Shown: in pieces, positions 44,958 through 54,429 of the stretch
How positions within the stretch are numbered: position 1 is the first letter of the stretch
How the letters are laid out: each line of letters starts with the position of its first letter
NCBI RefSeq assembly: GCF_020873895.1
Contig: NZ_JAHWGT010000026.1
Location: 1 to 64,000, forward strand
Direction: 5' to 3'
Source: Streptomyces sp. DH12
Lineage (GTDB): Bacteria; Actinomycetota; Actinomycetes; Streptomycetales; Streptomycetaceae
Length of the DNA stretch: 64,000 nucleotides
Made by a program: the position numbers and the translations under genes
The notes under the pieces: model-generated
What the model was told of the DNA's origin: nothing
Seen by the model: the letters and a program-made list of their open reading frames with translations, nothing else
The model's database searches: none

Positions 44958-45356
44958 ATGTCTCCAGAGCCGCAGCCCGCGCCGCGCCCCCGCCGCGAGA
45001 CCGTCACCGGAGTGCCCCGCTCCGGCCGCCGGCCGCCGGGCCACGCGCCCGCCCGCTCCGAGATCAGCGAGCAGACTACGCTGGGCCACACCTACGTCCG
45101 GTCCCTCATGCGCAGCCAGCTGCGTGCCGCCCTGCGCGCGCTCGCCACCCTGGCCCTGCTCGTCGGCTCCCTGCCGCTGCTCCTCGCGCTGCCCGCCGCG
45201 CTCGCCCCGCACGGCACCGCCCCCGCCCCGGGGCTGTTCGTCTGGGCGGCCCTCGGCGTCGGCGTCCACCCCGTCATGTGGCTCGTCGCCCGCTGGTACG
45301 TGCACCGGGCCGAGCGCAACGAGCGCGACTTCACCGGCCTCGTCGAAGGCAGGTGA
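44958..45356 (+). CDS. DUF485-type small membrane protein
   Basis: A 132-residue protein with two hydrophobic helices (ALATLALLVGSLPLLLALPAAL and GLFVWAALGVGVHPVMWLVA) and a soluble N-terminal half rich in Pro/Arg. Small DUF485 proteins accompany acetate/pyruvate symporters; here the symporter starts 10 bp downstream. SD bases are weak (GAC ACC G before ATG), so an upstream in-frame start is possible. It is probably an accessory or stabilising subunit. Confidence 0.75.
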   Translation: MSPEPQPAPRPRRETVTGVPRSGRRPPGHAPARSEISEQTTLGHTYVRSLMRSQLRAALRALATLALLVGSLPLLLALPAALAPHGTAPAPGLFVWAALGVGVHPVMWLVARWYVHRAERNERDFTGLVEGR

Positions 45357-45365
45357 CGCACACCG

Positions 45366-47099
45366 GTGAACCAGACCCACGCGGTGGCGGCGGTCGCCGC
45401 CGTCGTCCTCGCCACCCTCCTCATCGGCTCGCTCGGCCTGCGCATCTCCCGCACCACGTCCGACTTCTACGTGGCCTCGCGGACCGTCGGCCCCGGCCTC
45501 AACGCCGCCGCCATCAGCGGCGAGTACCTCTCCGCGGCGTCCTTCCTCGGCGTGGCGGGGCTCGTCCTCCTCCAGGGCCCCGACATGCTCTGGTACCCGG
45601 TCGGCTACACCGCCGGGTACCTCGTCCTGCTCGTGCTCGTCGCCGCCCCGCTGCGCCGCTCCGGCGCGTACACGCTCTCCGACTTCGCCGAGGCACGCCT
45701 GGAGTCCACCCAGGTCAGGCGGCTGGCCAGCCTCTTCGTCGTCGGCATCGGCTGGCTCTACCTGATGCCCCAGCTCCAGGGCGCGGGCCTCACGCTGGAG
45801 ATCGTCACCGGGGCGCCCGGCTGGGTCGGGGGGCTCCTCGTCGCCGTCGTCGTCACGGGCGCGGTCGCCGCGGGCGGCATGCGCAGCATCACCTTCGTCC
45901 AGGCGTTCCAGTACTGGCTGAAGCTGACCGCGCTCCTCGTGCCCGCGTTCTTCCTCATCGCCGCCTGGCTCGGCGACGACGCGCCGCGCGCCCGGTTCGA
46001 CGCGCCCGCCGTCCTGCGCGAGCACACCACCGTGCGCGTCGCCGACACCGTCCGCGTCGCCGTCGACGCCCCGCTCACCGTCACCGTCTCCGGCGGGATC
46101 GACCAGGTGGCCCACGACGGGCGGCCGGTCACCCTCGCCGCCGGCACGCACCGCATCGAGGCCGGCACCACGCTGGGCTTCCCGGCGGGCGCCCGCGTCC
46201 CCGAGCGGGTCGCCGACGGCGACGACCCGCTCGGCTGGTCCCGCTCCCTCGCCGGCGTCCGCGACGGCCGGCAGTTGTACGCCACCTACGGCCTGATCCT
46301 CGCGACCTTCCTCGGCACCATGGGCCTGCCGCACGTCGCGGTCCGCTTCTACACCAGCCCCCACGGCCGGGCCGCCCGCCGCACCACCCTCGTCGTCCTC
46401 GGCCTGGTCGGCACGTTCTACCTGCTGCCGCCCCTCTACGGAGCCCTCGGCCGGATCTACGCGCCCGAACTGGCCCTCACCGGCGCCGCCGACGCGGCCG
46501 TGCTCGTCCTGCCCGACCGCGTCGTCGGCGGCCTGGCCGGCGACCTGCTCGGCGCCCTCCTCGCCGGCGGCGCCTTCGCCGCCTTCCTGTCGACGGCCTC
46601 CGGCCTGACCATGTCGGTGGCGGGCGTCCTCACCCAGGACGTGCTGCCCTCCCGGGGCGTGCGCCACTTCCGCCTGGCCACACCGCTCGCGATGGCCGTG
46701 CCGCTGGCGCTCGGCGCCGTCGCCGGCAACGTGCCCGTCGCCGACGCGGTGGGGCTCGCCTTCGCGGTGTCCGCGTCGTCGTTCTGCCCGCTGCTCGTCC
46801 TCGGCATCTGGTGGCGCCGGCTCACCCCGCCCGGCGCCGTGGCCGGCCTGCTCACCGGCGGCGGCGCCGCCCTCACCGCCGTCATGGCGACGCGCGCCGG
46901 GCTCGCCCCGGACGGCTGGCCGCACACGCTGATGGCCTGGCCCGCCGTCTGGTCCGTCCCGCTGGGCTTCGTCACCATGATCGGCGTCTCGCTGGCCACC
47001 CCCCGCCACGTCCCGCCCGGCACACCCGCGATCCTCGCCCGGCTCCACCTGCCCGAAGGGCTGGTCGGCCGCCCGAGGACCGAGGGGGCCGACCGGTGA
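45366..47099 (+). CDS. Cation/acetate-type symporter (SSS family)
   Basis: A 577-residue sodium:solute symporter, ActP-like, with about 13 hydrophobic helices. Marks: TSDFYVASRTVGPGLNAAAISGEYLSAASFLG (shown in parts: DFYVASRTVG, NAAAISGEYLSAASFLG), GMRSITFVQAFQYW and TASGLTMSVAGVL. It takes up acetate or a related short carboxylate with Na+. A 60-residue extracellular loop (about 205-290) is larger than usual and Val/Thr/Asp-rich. GTG start; it overlaps the downstream kinase gene by 4 bp. Confidence 0.93.
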   Translation: MNQTHAVAAVAAVVLATLLIGSLGLRISRTTSDFYVASRTVGPGLNAAAISGEYLSAASFLGVAGLVLLQGPDMLWYPVGYTAGYLVLLVLVAAPLRRSGAYTLSDFAEARLESTQVRRLASLFVVGIGWLYLMPQLQGAGLTLEIVTGAPGWVGGLLVAVVVTGAVAAGGMRSITFVQAFQYWLKLTALLVPAFFLIAAWLGDDAPRARFDAPAVLREHTTVRVADTVRVAVDAPLTVTVSGGIDQVAHDGRPVTLAAGTHRIEAGTTLGFPAGARVPERVADGDDPLGWSRSLAGVRDGRQLYATYGLILATFLGTMGLPHVAVRFYTSPHGRAARRTTLVVLGLVGTFYLLPPLYGALGRIYAPELALTGAADAAVLVLPDRVVGGLAGDLLGALLAGGAFAAFLSTASGLTMSVAGVLTQDVLPSRGVRHFRLATPLAMAVPLALGAVAGNVPVADAVGLAFAVSASSFCPLLVLGIWWRRLTPPGAVAGLLTGGGAALTAVMATRAGLAPDGWPHTLMAWPAVWSVPLGFVTMIGVSLATPRHVPPGTPAILARLHLPEGLVGRPRTEGADR

Positions 47100-48298
47100 G
47101 CGGCACCCTCCTCGCCGCGCTCACCGCCGCCGGGGCGCTGCTGACGGCCGCCGGGTACGCCCTGGGCCGGCTGGCCGCGCGGCGGTCCGGCCGCGACTGC
47201 CTCGACCTCGGCACCCCCGTCGAACGCGCCACCTTCCACACCCTGCACACCGCGTCCCTCGCCGCGCCGCCGCTGCGCGCCGGCCTCACCGAGGACACCG
47301 CCCGCAAAGCCGCCCGCAGGCTCCGCCCCCTCCTCGGAACCGAGGCCCTCGCCCTCACCGGACGCACGGCCGTGCTCGCCTGGGACGGCTCCGGCGCCCA
47401 CCACGCCGACCAGGTGATGGAGCGGGTCGCCGAGGTCCTGGAGACCGGCCGGGGGCAGAGCCTGCGCGCCGAGTGCGAGGACCCCGCCTGCCCCCTGCGC
47501 TGGGCCGTCATCGCCCCCCTCACCGGGGAGGACGGCGTGGCCGGGGCGCTCGTCGCCTACGGGTCGCACGAGTCGGCCGTCCTCGTGCGCGCCGCGACGG
47601 AGGTGGCCCGCTGGGTCTCCGTCCAACTGGAGCTCGCCGAACTCGACCTGTCCCGCACCCGGCTCATCGAGGCGGAGATCCGCGCCCTGCGCGCCCAGAT
47701 CTCGCCGCACTTCGTCTACAACTCGCTCGCCGCCATCGCGTCCTTCGTCCGCACCGACCCCGAGCGGGCCCGGGAGCTGCTGCTGGAGTTCGCCGACTTC
47801 ACCCGCTACTCCTTCCGCCGGCACGGCGACTTCACCCGGCTCGCCGACGAGCTGCGCTCCATCGAGCAGTACCTCGCCCTCGCCGGCGCCCGCTTCGGCG
47901 ACCGGCTGCGGGTGACGCTGCAGATCGCCCCCGAGGTGCTGCCGGTCTCCCTGCCCTTCCTGTGCCTCCAGCCGCTCGTGGAGAACGCCGTCAAGCACGG
48001 CCTGGAGGACTCGCGCACCACCTGCCGCATCACCATCGCGGCGCAGGACGCGGGCGCCGAGGCCGTCGTGACCGTCGAGGACGACGGCGTCGGCATGGAC
48101 CCGGCCGTCCTGCGGGCCATCCTCGCCGGGGAACACCCCAGGACCTCCGGGATCGGCCTGCCCAACGTCGACGAGCGGCTGCGCCAGGCGTACGGGGACG
48201 ACTACGGGCTCGTCGTCGAGACGGGCGTCGACGCGGGCATGAAGGTCACCGTCCGCATCCCCAAGTACCGGGCGGGCGTCCACGCCGACACCCCGTAG
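47096..48298 (+). CDS. LytS/YehU-type sensor histidine kinase
   Basis: A 400-residue kinase. One N-terminal membrane helix (LLAALTAAGALLTAAGYALG), a GAF-like sensor (about 60-165), then the His_kinase domain: ALRAQISPHFVYNSLAAI with the phospho-His, FLCLQPLVENAVKHGLED (N box) and GIGLPNVDERLRQAYGDDY. The GTG overlaps the symporter stop (GTGA), so the symporter may act as a co-sensor. It pairs with the LytTR regulator at 44053. Confidence 0.93.
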   Translation: MSGTLLAALTAAGALLTAAGYALGRLAARRSGRDCLDLGTPVERATFHTLHTASLAAPPLRAGLTEDTARKAARRLRPLLGTEALALTGRTAVLAWDGSGAHHADQVMERVAEVLETGRGQSLRAECEDPACPLRWAVIAPLTGEDGVAGALVAYGSHESAVLVRAATEVARWVSVQLELAELDLSRTRLIEAEIRALRAQISPHFVYNSLAAIASFVRTDPERARELLLEFADFTRYSFRRHGDFTRLADELRSIEQYLALAGARFGDRLRVTLQIAPEVLPVSLPFLCLQPLVENAVKHGLEDSRTTCRITIAAQDAGAEAVVTVEDDGVGMDPAVLRAILAGEHPRTSGIGLPNVDERLRQAYGDDYGLVVETGVDAGMKVTVRIPKYRAGVHADTP

Positions 48299-48312
48299 GG
48301 CCGGCCCCGGCG

Positions 48313-48330
48313 GGCCCCTTCGACGGGGCC
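48313..48330. terminator. Short hairpin between convergent genes
   Basis: GGCCCC (48313-48318) pairs with GGGGCC (48325-48330) around a 6-base loop, between the kinase stop and the YbdK stop. It could end both transcripts. Confidence 0.45.
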
Positions 48331-49430
48331 TACAGCACCGTCCACGGAGTGGCGGGGTCGGCGCGGCGGCGCTGCCGCTCGGCGCCCGTGCCGTGGGCGA
48401 GCACCGCCTCCGCCAGCGCGGCCACCTCCCGCGCGTCCCCGCTCGCCTCCAGCGCCGGACGCACCCGGGAGAGCAGCGCCCGTACCGCCTCGGCGGCCGG
48501 GACGCGCGCCCCGGTGACCGGGTGGACGGCCGGACCGCGCAGTCCGTGGCGGGCCGCCGTCCACAGCGCCGCGGCCAGCATGTGGTCGGGCGGGTCCGGC
48601 GCGGGGAGGCCGCGGGCGACGGCGTCCAGGGCGGAGGTGACCAGCGCGCGGGTCAGCCCGGCCTGGAGGACCGCCTCGTCGACGCTCGGCGTGACGTCCG
48701 CGACGCGCACCTCGACGGTCGGCAGGTGGTGGGAGGGGCGCGCCAGCCAGTACGCGTTGGCCGCCCGGGCGGGCAGGACGCCGGTGCCGCGCAGGGCGGT
48801 GACGGTGCGGTCGTAGTGCGCGGCGGAGGTGAAGCGGGGCGGGATCTGGTGGGTCGGCCAGCGGGCCAGGACCAGCGTGCGCCAGCTGGCGTGGCCGGTG
48901 TCCGCGCCCTGGTGGTAGGGGGAGTTGGCGGAGAGCGCGAGCAGCACCGGCAGCCAGGGCCGCAGGTGGTTGAGGACCGCGACGGCCGCCTCGCGGTCCG
49001 GTACGCCCACGTGCACGTGGCAGCCGCACGTCTCCGTCTCGTCCGTCAGCCGCCCGTACAGCCGGGCCATCTGCCGGTAGTGCGGCGTCGGAGTGACCGT
49101 ACGGGCGGGGGCCGCCATGGGCGCGGTGCCGCTGGCGAGCGGGCGCAGCCCCGCCTTGCGCGCCGCCCGGTCCAACCGGGTCCGGCCGGCGGCCAGCTCC
49201 GCACGGAGCCGGGCCAGGTCCGTGCAGACCTCCGTGGCGGTCTCCACCATGGTCGGCAGCAGCTCGCGCTGGAACTCCCGGCCCGCGCCGCCCTCCGGCC
49301 CGGGCCGCGCCCGGTCCGCGGCCAGCACGTCGCCGCACCCGCCCACAGGGGCGCCGTCGACCGCGTCGACCAGGAGGAACTCCTCCTCGACCCCCACGGT
49401 CACCCCGCGCGGCACGGGACTCGCGACCAT
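48330..49430 (-). CDS. YbdK-type carboxylate-amine ligase (GCS2 family)
   Basis: A 366-residue ATP-dependent ligase related to gamma-glutamylcysteine synthetase. VGVEEEFLLVDA (Mg/Glu site), CGCHVHVGVPDREAAV, NSPYHQGADTGHASWR and VEVRVADVTPSVDEAVL are characteristic. YbdK has weak glutamate-cysteine ligase activity in vitro. The true substrate in Streptomyces, which uses mycothiol and ergothioneine, is uncertain. I start at ATG 49430, 11 residues before VGVEEEF; the longer frame adds unrelated residues. Confidence 0.9.
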   Translation of the reverse strand: MVASPVPRGVTVGVEEEFLLVDAVDGAPVGGCGDVLAADRARPGPEGGAGREFQRELLPTMVETATEVCTDLARLRAELAAGRTRLDRAARKAGLRPLASGTAPMAAPARTVTPTPHYRQMARLYGRLTDETETCGCHVHVGVPDREAAVAVLNHLRPWLPVLLALSANSPYHQGADTGHASWRTLVLARWPTHQIPPRFTSAAHYDRTVTALRGTGVLPARAANAYWLARPSHHLPTVEVRVADVTPSVDEAVLQAGLTRALVTSALDAVARGLPAPDPPDHMLAAALWTAARHGLRGPAVHPVTGARVPAAEAVRALLSRVRPALEASGDAREVAALAEAVLAHGTGAERQRRRADPATPWTVL

Positions 49431-49608
49431 CCAGACCACCACTCCCGCCCAGCCGTCCGGTCCACGCGCTCGGTGCGGCCGTCCGGCGGTGCCGGCGGCC
49501 GCACCCAGGATGACCGGCACGCACGAGGCGGGGCAACAGCGCCTTCCCGGCCGTGAGCCCGCCTCGGCCCGACCCCCGCCGGGCCACGCGGGGCCGGCCG
49601 CAGCCGGT

Positions 49609-50040
49609 TCAGTACAGGTGCAGCGCCAGATGGCCGAGTGGCAGCCCCAGCTGCCAGGACGGCAGCCACACCTGCGCCGACTCGTCCACCACGAGCCCCG
49701 CCGCCGGCGGCGCGGGCAGGGCGCCGAGGTCGGCGGCGAGCAGCAGGGTCTCCTCCAGCAGCCGCCAGGTCTCCAGCGCCAGGGCCACCCCCGGCTCGTC
49801 GTCGCCCTCGCGCGCCCGCCGCTCGGTCAGTCGGGCGCGCACCCAGTCCTGCCACGGGTGGTCGTACGAAGTGCGGTCCAGCCACTCGTCGAGCTGGTCC
49901 TCGGGGGCCGCGCCGTCGCTCAGGTAGATCGTCAGCGCGAGCGTCCGGCGCCCCGCCACGTACTCCAGGGAGCCGGTCTCCACCAGCCCGCCCGTCCGCA
50001 GCAGCTCATCGGCCAGGTACTCGGCACACAGCCAGTCCAT
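49609..50040 (-). CDS. Hypothetical acidic cytoplasmic protein
   Basis: A 143-residue acidic protein (MDWLCAEYLADELLRTGG, SLEYVAGRRTLALTIYLSD, ending LPLGHLALHLY). There are no membrane helices and no domain I recognise. The start is uncertain: GTG 50100 with CGGGAG close upstream would add 20 residues. Coding-like codon use and a conserved-looking N-terminus favour a real gene. It lies between a ligase and an ECF sigma gene, all on the minus strand. Confidence 0.65.
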   Translation of the reverse strand: MDWLCAEYLADELLRTGGLVETGSLEYVAGRRTLALTIYLSDGAAPEDQLDEWLDRTSYDHPWQDWVRARLTERRAREGDDEPGVALALETWRLLEETLLLAADLGALPAPPAAGLVVDESAQVWLPSWQLGLPLGHLALHLY

Positions 50041-50284
50041 CGGGACGGCCAGGCCGCCTCCGCCGGTGCCGTTCGTGCTCTCGGGCCGCAACGTTCCCAC
50101 CTTCTCCCGGACGTTCTTCCGCGCGTAACTCGGCCACGCACCCCTGAAAGACGAGCCTCCACCGAAAGGCGGGGCGTGCGGCCGCTCTTTGCACAACTTG
50201 ACGGTGTGGTTTCGCATACGTTCCCGTCCGTGCCGTTACGCGCGGGAAGGAACACATCCGGTGCGCCCGCAGGGGCGGACGGGC

Positions 50285-50890
50285 TCAGCCGCCGCCGCGG
50301 CCCGCGGGGGACAGATCGCCCCGCTCCGCCGCGGCCCCCTCCAGCGCGCCGCTCCCCGCCGCGGGGAACGCCCGGCTGTAGCCGGGCAGGCAGCGCCCGA
50401 GGGCCCGCAGCGCGTAGTACGAGCGGGACTTGACCGTCCCCGCCGGTATGCCGAGCCGCTCCGCGGCCTCGCTGACGGTCAGCCCGTCGAAGTAGATGCG
50501 CTCCAGCACGTCCCGGTGGGCGGGGCTCAGCTCCGCCACCGCGGCCCGCACGTCGAGCGCGGCCACCGCGGACTCGGTGGCGTCCGCCGGGTCGGGCGTG
50601 GAGGCCAGCACCCCGTCGCCGATCTCCGTCGGGCGCGCCAGTCGCGAGCGTCGCGCGTCGATCGCCAGCCGCCGCGCCACGGTGAACAGCCACGGCCGCA
50701 TCGACGCGTACGGCGCCTCGAACGCCTCCGGGTGCTGCCACGCCCGGACCAGCGTCTCCTGGAGGAGGTCCTCGGCGCGCTGCTGGTCGCCGTAGGTGAG
50801 GCCGAGCAGGTAGTTCAGCAGCGCGGGGCCGTGCTCCCGGTGCAGCTCCTCCAAGGCCCGCTCGTCCGTGGTGGTCGTCGCCGTCGTCAT
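50285..50890 (-). CDS. ECF RNA polymerase sigma factor
   Basis: A 201-residue ECF sigma factor. Region 2: LLNYLLGLTYGDQQRAEDLLQETLVRAWQ and MRPWLFTVARRLAID; region 4: LSPAHRDVLERIYFDGLTVSEAAERLGIPAGTVKSRSYYALRAL (both described by parts: DLLQETLVRAW, GTVKSRSYYALR). A 25-residue Gly/Ala-rich tail follows. No anti-sigma gene is adjacent; an orphan ZAS-type protein lies about 6.4 kb away at 43592. The upstream divergent region holds the promoter. Confidence 0.93.
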   Translation of the reverse strand: MTTATTTTDERALEELHREHGPALLNYLLGLTYGDQQRAEDLLQETLVRAWQHPEAFEAPYASMRPWLFTVARRLAIDARRSRLARPTEIGDGVLASTPDPADATESAVAALDVRAAVAELSPAHRDVLERIYFDGLTVSEAAERLGIPAGTVKSRSYYALRALGRCLPGYSRAFPAAGSGALEGAAAERGDLSPAGRGGG

Positions 50891-51159
50891 CGTTCACTTC
50901 CCTTCCCGCCGGCTCCAGGACCCAGAGCCGTATCCGAACGCATCCGAGGCCGCCGGGACAGGCGACGCACCGAGGTGTGCGGCGAGCGGTCGCACCGAGC
51001 GACGAATGGTGCGGCGAACGGTCGACGCAGGGACATGCCCCCCATTCAGTGAATCTGCCGCATTTTTCCTATCGAATGACTGATCGGCGTGTATGTCCCC
51101 CGTGGATGCAGAGGGCACACCCGCCCCGCCTGCCCCTTCCGACCCACGGAGTCCCAGCG

Positions 51160-52347
51160 ATGACACTGCGCGTCCGGCGGGCGGCGGCCGCCGCCGCCAC
51201 CGTCCTGCTCTCCGCCACCGCGGCTGCGGCCGGCTGCACGGCGCCCCGCCCGCCCAGCGCCCCCGCCCCGCCCCCGCACGCGTCCGCCGGCGGCGCGGGC
51301 CCCGACGCCCGGCCGTTCACCCTCGCCGCGACCGGCGACGTCCTCCCGCACGACTCGGTCATCCGCCAGGCCAACGCCGACGCGGGCGGCGAGGGGTACG
51401 ACTTCCGCCCCATGCTCGCCGGCGTCGCACCCGTCATCTCCCGCGCCGACCTGGCGATCTGCCACATGGAGACCGTGTACGGCGAGGACGGCGGCCCCTT
51501 CGCCGGCTACCCGACCTTCACCTCCCCGCCCCAGATCGCCACCGCCCTGCGCGCCACGGGCTACGACTCCTGCTCCACCGCCTCCAACCACACCCTCGAC
51601 GACGGCACCGACGGCATCCGCCGCACCCTCGACCACCTCGACCGGGCGGGCGTCCGCCACGCCGGGTCCGCCCGCACCGCCGAGGAGGCCGACACCCCCA
51701 CCCTCCTCAAGGCCGGCGGCGCCGACGTCGCGCACCTCGCCTACACCTACGGCACCAACGGCATCCCCGTCCCCGCCGACCGGCCGTGGTCCGTCAACCT
51801 CATCGACGAGAGCCGCGTCCTCAGCGACGCCCGCGCCGCCCGTGAGGCGGGCGCCGAGATCGTCGTCGTCAGCCTCCACTGGGGCAGCGAGTGGCAGACC
51901 GCCCCCGACCGGCGGCAACTGGAGCTCGGCCGCGCCCTCACGGCCGCCACCACCGACGGCCGCCCCGACGTCGACCTCATCCTCGGCACGCACGCCCACG
52001 TCCCCCAGGCGTACGAGAAGGTCAACGGCACCTGGATCGTCTACGGCATGGGCGACCAGATCGCCGGCCCCATGGTCGACCACTCGGGCGCCCACGACCC
52101 GCGCGGCAACGAGGGCACCATCGCCCGCTTCACCTTCGCCCCGCCGACCGCGCCCGGCCGCCGCTGGGAGGTCACCCGCGCCGAGTACCTCCCGCAGTGG
52201 TACGACACCGGCGCCAACCGCGTCGTCGACCTGACCGCCGCCATCGCCGCGGGGAACACGGGGCTCGCCCCGCTGCGCGACCGCATCAGCGCCGTCGTCC
52301 TCAGCCGCGGGGCCGCGGCCGACGGCCTGGTGCGCGGGGAGGAGTAG
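51160..52347 (+). CDS. CapA-family (PGA synthesis-like) lipoprotein
   Basis: A 395-residue lipoprotein with a lipobox (ATAAAAGCTA). The CapA/metallophosphatase-like domain starts at FTLAATGDVLPH. ADLAICHMETVYG, STASNHTLDDG, VVVSLHWGSEW and DLILGTHAHVPQAYEKV are family motifs with putative metal-binding His/Asp. CapA proteins act in poly-gamma-glutamate handling at the cell surface, but here no capB/C genes are present, so the polymer is unknown. The next gene is a deacetylase, on the same strand. Confidence 0.9.
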   Translation: MTLRVRRAAAAAATVLLSATAAAAGCTAPRPPSAPAPPPHASAGGAGPDARPFTLAATGDVLPHDSVIRQANADAGGEGYDFRPMLAGVAPVISRADLAICHMETVYGEDGGPFAGYPTFTSPPQIATALRATGYDSCSTASNHTLDDGTDGIRRTLDHLDRAGVRHAGSARTAEEADTPTLLKAGGADVAHLAYTYGTNGIPVPADRPWSVNLIDESRVLSDARAAREAGAEIVVVSLHWGSEWQTAPDRRQLELGRALTAATTDGRPDVDLILGTHAHVPQAYEKVNGTWIVYGMGDQIAGPMVDHSGAHDPRGNEGTIARFTFAPPTAPGRRWEVTRAEYLPQWYDTGANRVVDLTAAIAAGNTGLAPLRDRISAVVLSRGAAADGLVRGEE

Positions 52348-52452
52348 GAGGACCGGGCCTACTCCCGCGCCGCTCGTCCCAACGGGTGCAATCGCTCCGC
52401 GCGTCCGGTGTCGCACACCCGATCCACGAGTCGCCCGTGCGGAGCATTGGTC

Positions 52453-53331
52453 ATGAAAAAGGACCAGATGCCTTCCGGGCGGCGGATGGTGCTGCGCATC
52501 GCCGCCGCCCTGGGCGCCACCACCACCGTCGGTCTGTTCAGCGTCGACCGGGCGGCCCCGCCCGGCGCGCCCGCCCCCTCCGCCACGTCCCCGTCCCGCC
52601 CGCGCCCCGCGGCGACGCGTGCCCCCGCGCCCGCCGCGGGCCCCGTGGCCGGACCGCGCCTGGCGCCCTCCGCGTACCGGCTCCAGCCCATGACGTCGTA
52701 CGCCCCGCCGCGCTTCCGGCGGGCCCTGCCGCCCGTGCGGCAACGGCCCTTCCTGCGGGTCTCCGGCACCGGCAACACCATGGTGCTGACCTTCGACGAC
52801 GGCCCCGACCCCCGCTACACCCCCGCCATCCTCGCCACCCTGCGGCAGCACGGCGTGCGCGCCATGTTCTTCGTCTGCGGCGAGATGGCCGTCCGCCACC
52901 CCGACCTGCTGCGGCGGATGACCGAGGACGGGCACGTCGTGGGCAACCACTCCTGGTCCCACCCCCTGGTCCCCAGGCTGCCGCCGTCCCGCATCCGCGA
53001 GGAGCTCGGCTCCACGAGCGACGTGATCGAGCGGACGCTCGGCGCCGCCCCGCTCTGGTACCGCGCCCCCTACGGCGCCTGGAACCGGCTGTCCTTCGAG
53101 ATCGGCGCCGAACTCGGCATGGAGCCGCTCGCCTGGACCGTCGACACCCTCGACTGGAAGGAACCGGGCACGTCGACCATCGTGCGCCGCGTCCTGGACG
53201 GCGCGGGGCCCGGCGTCGTCGTGCTCTCCCACGACGCGGGCGGCGACCGCTCGCAGACCGTGCGCGCGCTGCGCACGTACCTGCCGCGGCTCCTGGACGC
53301 GGGCTACCACATCACGGTCCCCCGCCGGTGA
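52453..53331 (+). CDS. Secreted NodB-type polysaccharide deacetylase
   Basis: A 292-residue secreted enzyme. The N-terminus MPSGRRMVLRIAAALG looks like a signal anchor or Tat-like region, followed by a Pro/Ala linker. The NodB domain has LTFDDGPDPRYT (catalytic and metal Asp), NHSWSHPLV (metal His pair), RAPYGAWN and VVLSHDAGGDRSQ (catalytic His). It removes acetyl groups from peptidoglycan or another glycan. ATG 52453 has GGAG 8 bases upstream. Confidence 0.92.
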   Translation: MKKDQMPSGRRMVLRIAAALGATTTVGLFSVDRAAPPGAPAPSATSPSRPRPAATRAPAPAAGPVAGPRLAPSAYRLQPMTSYAPPRFRRALPPVRQRPFLRVSGTGNTMVLTFDDGPDPRYTPAILATLRQHGVRAMFFVCGEMAVRHPDLLRRMTEDGHVVGNHSWSHPLVPRLPPSRIREELGSTSDVIERTLGAAPLWYRAPYGAWNRLSFEIGAELGMEPLAWTVDTLDWKEPGTSTIVRRVLDGAGPGVVVLSHDAGGDRSQTVRALRTYLPRLLDAGYHITVPRR

Positions 53332-53342
53332 CCCCGGCGGCC

Positions 53343-53369
53343 GGTGCCCGCGTCCGCCCCGCGGGCACC
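53343..53369 (+). terminator. Hairpin after the deacetylase gene
   Basis: GGTGCCCGC (53343-53351) pairs with GCGGGCACC (53361-53369) around a 9-base loop, just after the stop at 53331. GGCGGCCGGC repeats follow to 53440. Confidence 0.5.
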
Positions 53370-53443
53370 CGCCCGGCGGCCGGCACCACCGGGGCGGCGG
53401 CCGGCCCGGGGGGTGGCCGGGGCGGCGGCCGGCCGGGGGCGGA

Positions 53444-54118
53444 TCAGCGGGTGGCGACCATCCGGGCGAAGACCACGACGTTGCCGTCGTAGCCGCCGGC
53501 CCGCGAGTAGCCGCCACCGCAGGTGATCACCCGCAGCTCCGGGTGGCCGGTGTCGCCGTAGACCCGCACGCCGGGGAAGTCGTCCTTGGAGAACACCTCG
53601 ACGCCGTACACCTGGAAGACCGCCACGCGGCCGTCGTACCGGGTCACCTCGACGCGCTGGCCCGGCCGGAGCGCGCCCAGGCGGTAGAAGACGGCCGGCC
53701 CGGAGTCGTTGTCGACGTGCCCGACGACGACCGCCGTGCCGCGCTGCCCGGGCGAGATGCCGTTCTGGTACCACCCCGCCAGGTTCGGGTCCTGCGGGGG
53801 CGGCGCGCTGATCCACCCCTCCTGGTCCAGGCCCACGTCGATGACGGGCGCGTCCACCTTCAGCGCCTCGATCCGCACCCGGGAGGCCGGGGCGTACGCC
53901 AGCGGGCGCAGCCCGGCCGACGGCGTGGGCGCGGCCACCACCTGCCGCGTCCCCGCCGTCGCGGCGGCGGGCTGCGGCGGCCCCGAGGAGGCGTCGACCC
54001 CGTTCCGCATCATCGCGAGACCGGTCAGCATGACGAGTGCCAGCGGACCCCAGGGCCGGCGGGCCCTGATCACGTCCCAGGCACTTCGGTCCCCGACACC
54101 TCTGCGCTCCAGGCCCAT
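53444..54118 (-). CDS. Class F sortase
   Basis: A 224-residue membrane-anchored transpeptidase. One N-terminal helix (PWGPLALVMLTGLAMM), then the sortase barrel with catalytic His in VVVGHVDNDSG, Cys in LRVITCGGGYS and a nearby Arg. Short length and the VITC motif fit the actinobacterial class F (sortase F) group. Start ATG 54118 has GAAGGGAG upstream. Two related surface proteins with a shared GGLGGS motif lie close by and may be its substrates. Confidence 0.9.
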   Translation of the reverse strand: MGLERRGVGDRSAWDVIRARRPWGPLALVMLTGLAMMRNGVDASSGPPQPAAATAGTRQVVAAPTPSAGLRPLAYAPASRVRIEALKVDAPVIDVGLDQEGWISAPPPQDPNLAGWYQNGISPGQRGTAVVVGHVDNDSGPAVFYRLGALRPGQRVEVTRYDGRVAVFQVYGVEVFSKDDFPGVRVYGDTGHPELRVITCGGGYSRAGGYDGNVVVFARMVATR

Positions 54119-54429
54119 GCTTCTCCCTTCGTGGCCTCTCCCGGCACCGTAAGCGGGTCCCGCGCCACCGGCGATCCTGGCGCGCGCGAACGGGTGGCGG
54201 CGCGGCGGACGGGTGATCAACCATCCGGGTCATCGGCTCGGACCCCCTGACGGTGTGTGACCTGCGGCGGTTCCCCGCCCGTACCCGCGAACCGGGCGGG
54301 TCGCCTCACCGGGGTGGCGCAGCGCCGACATGCGGTGGTCCGACTCTCTGGTGAGGGTTCGTCATGGAAGGCGCATCCGTCGATCTCCCGGAGCACCGCT
54401 TTGGGGCGTCTTCCGCTGGAGGTTCAACG

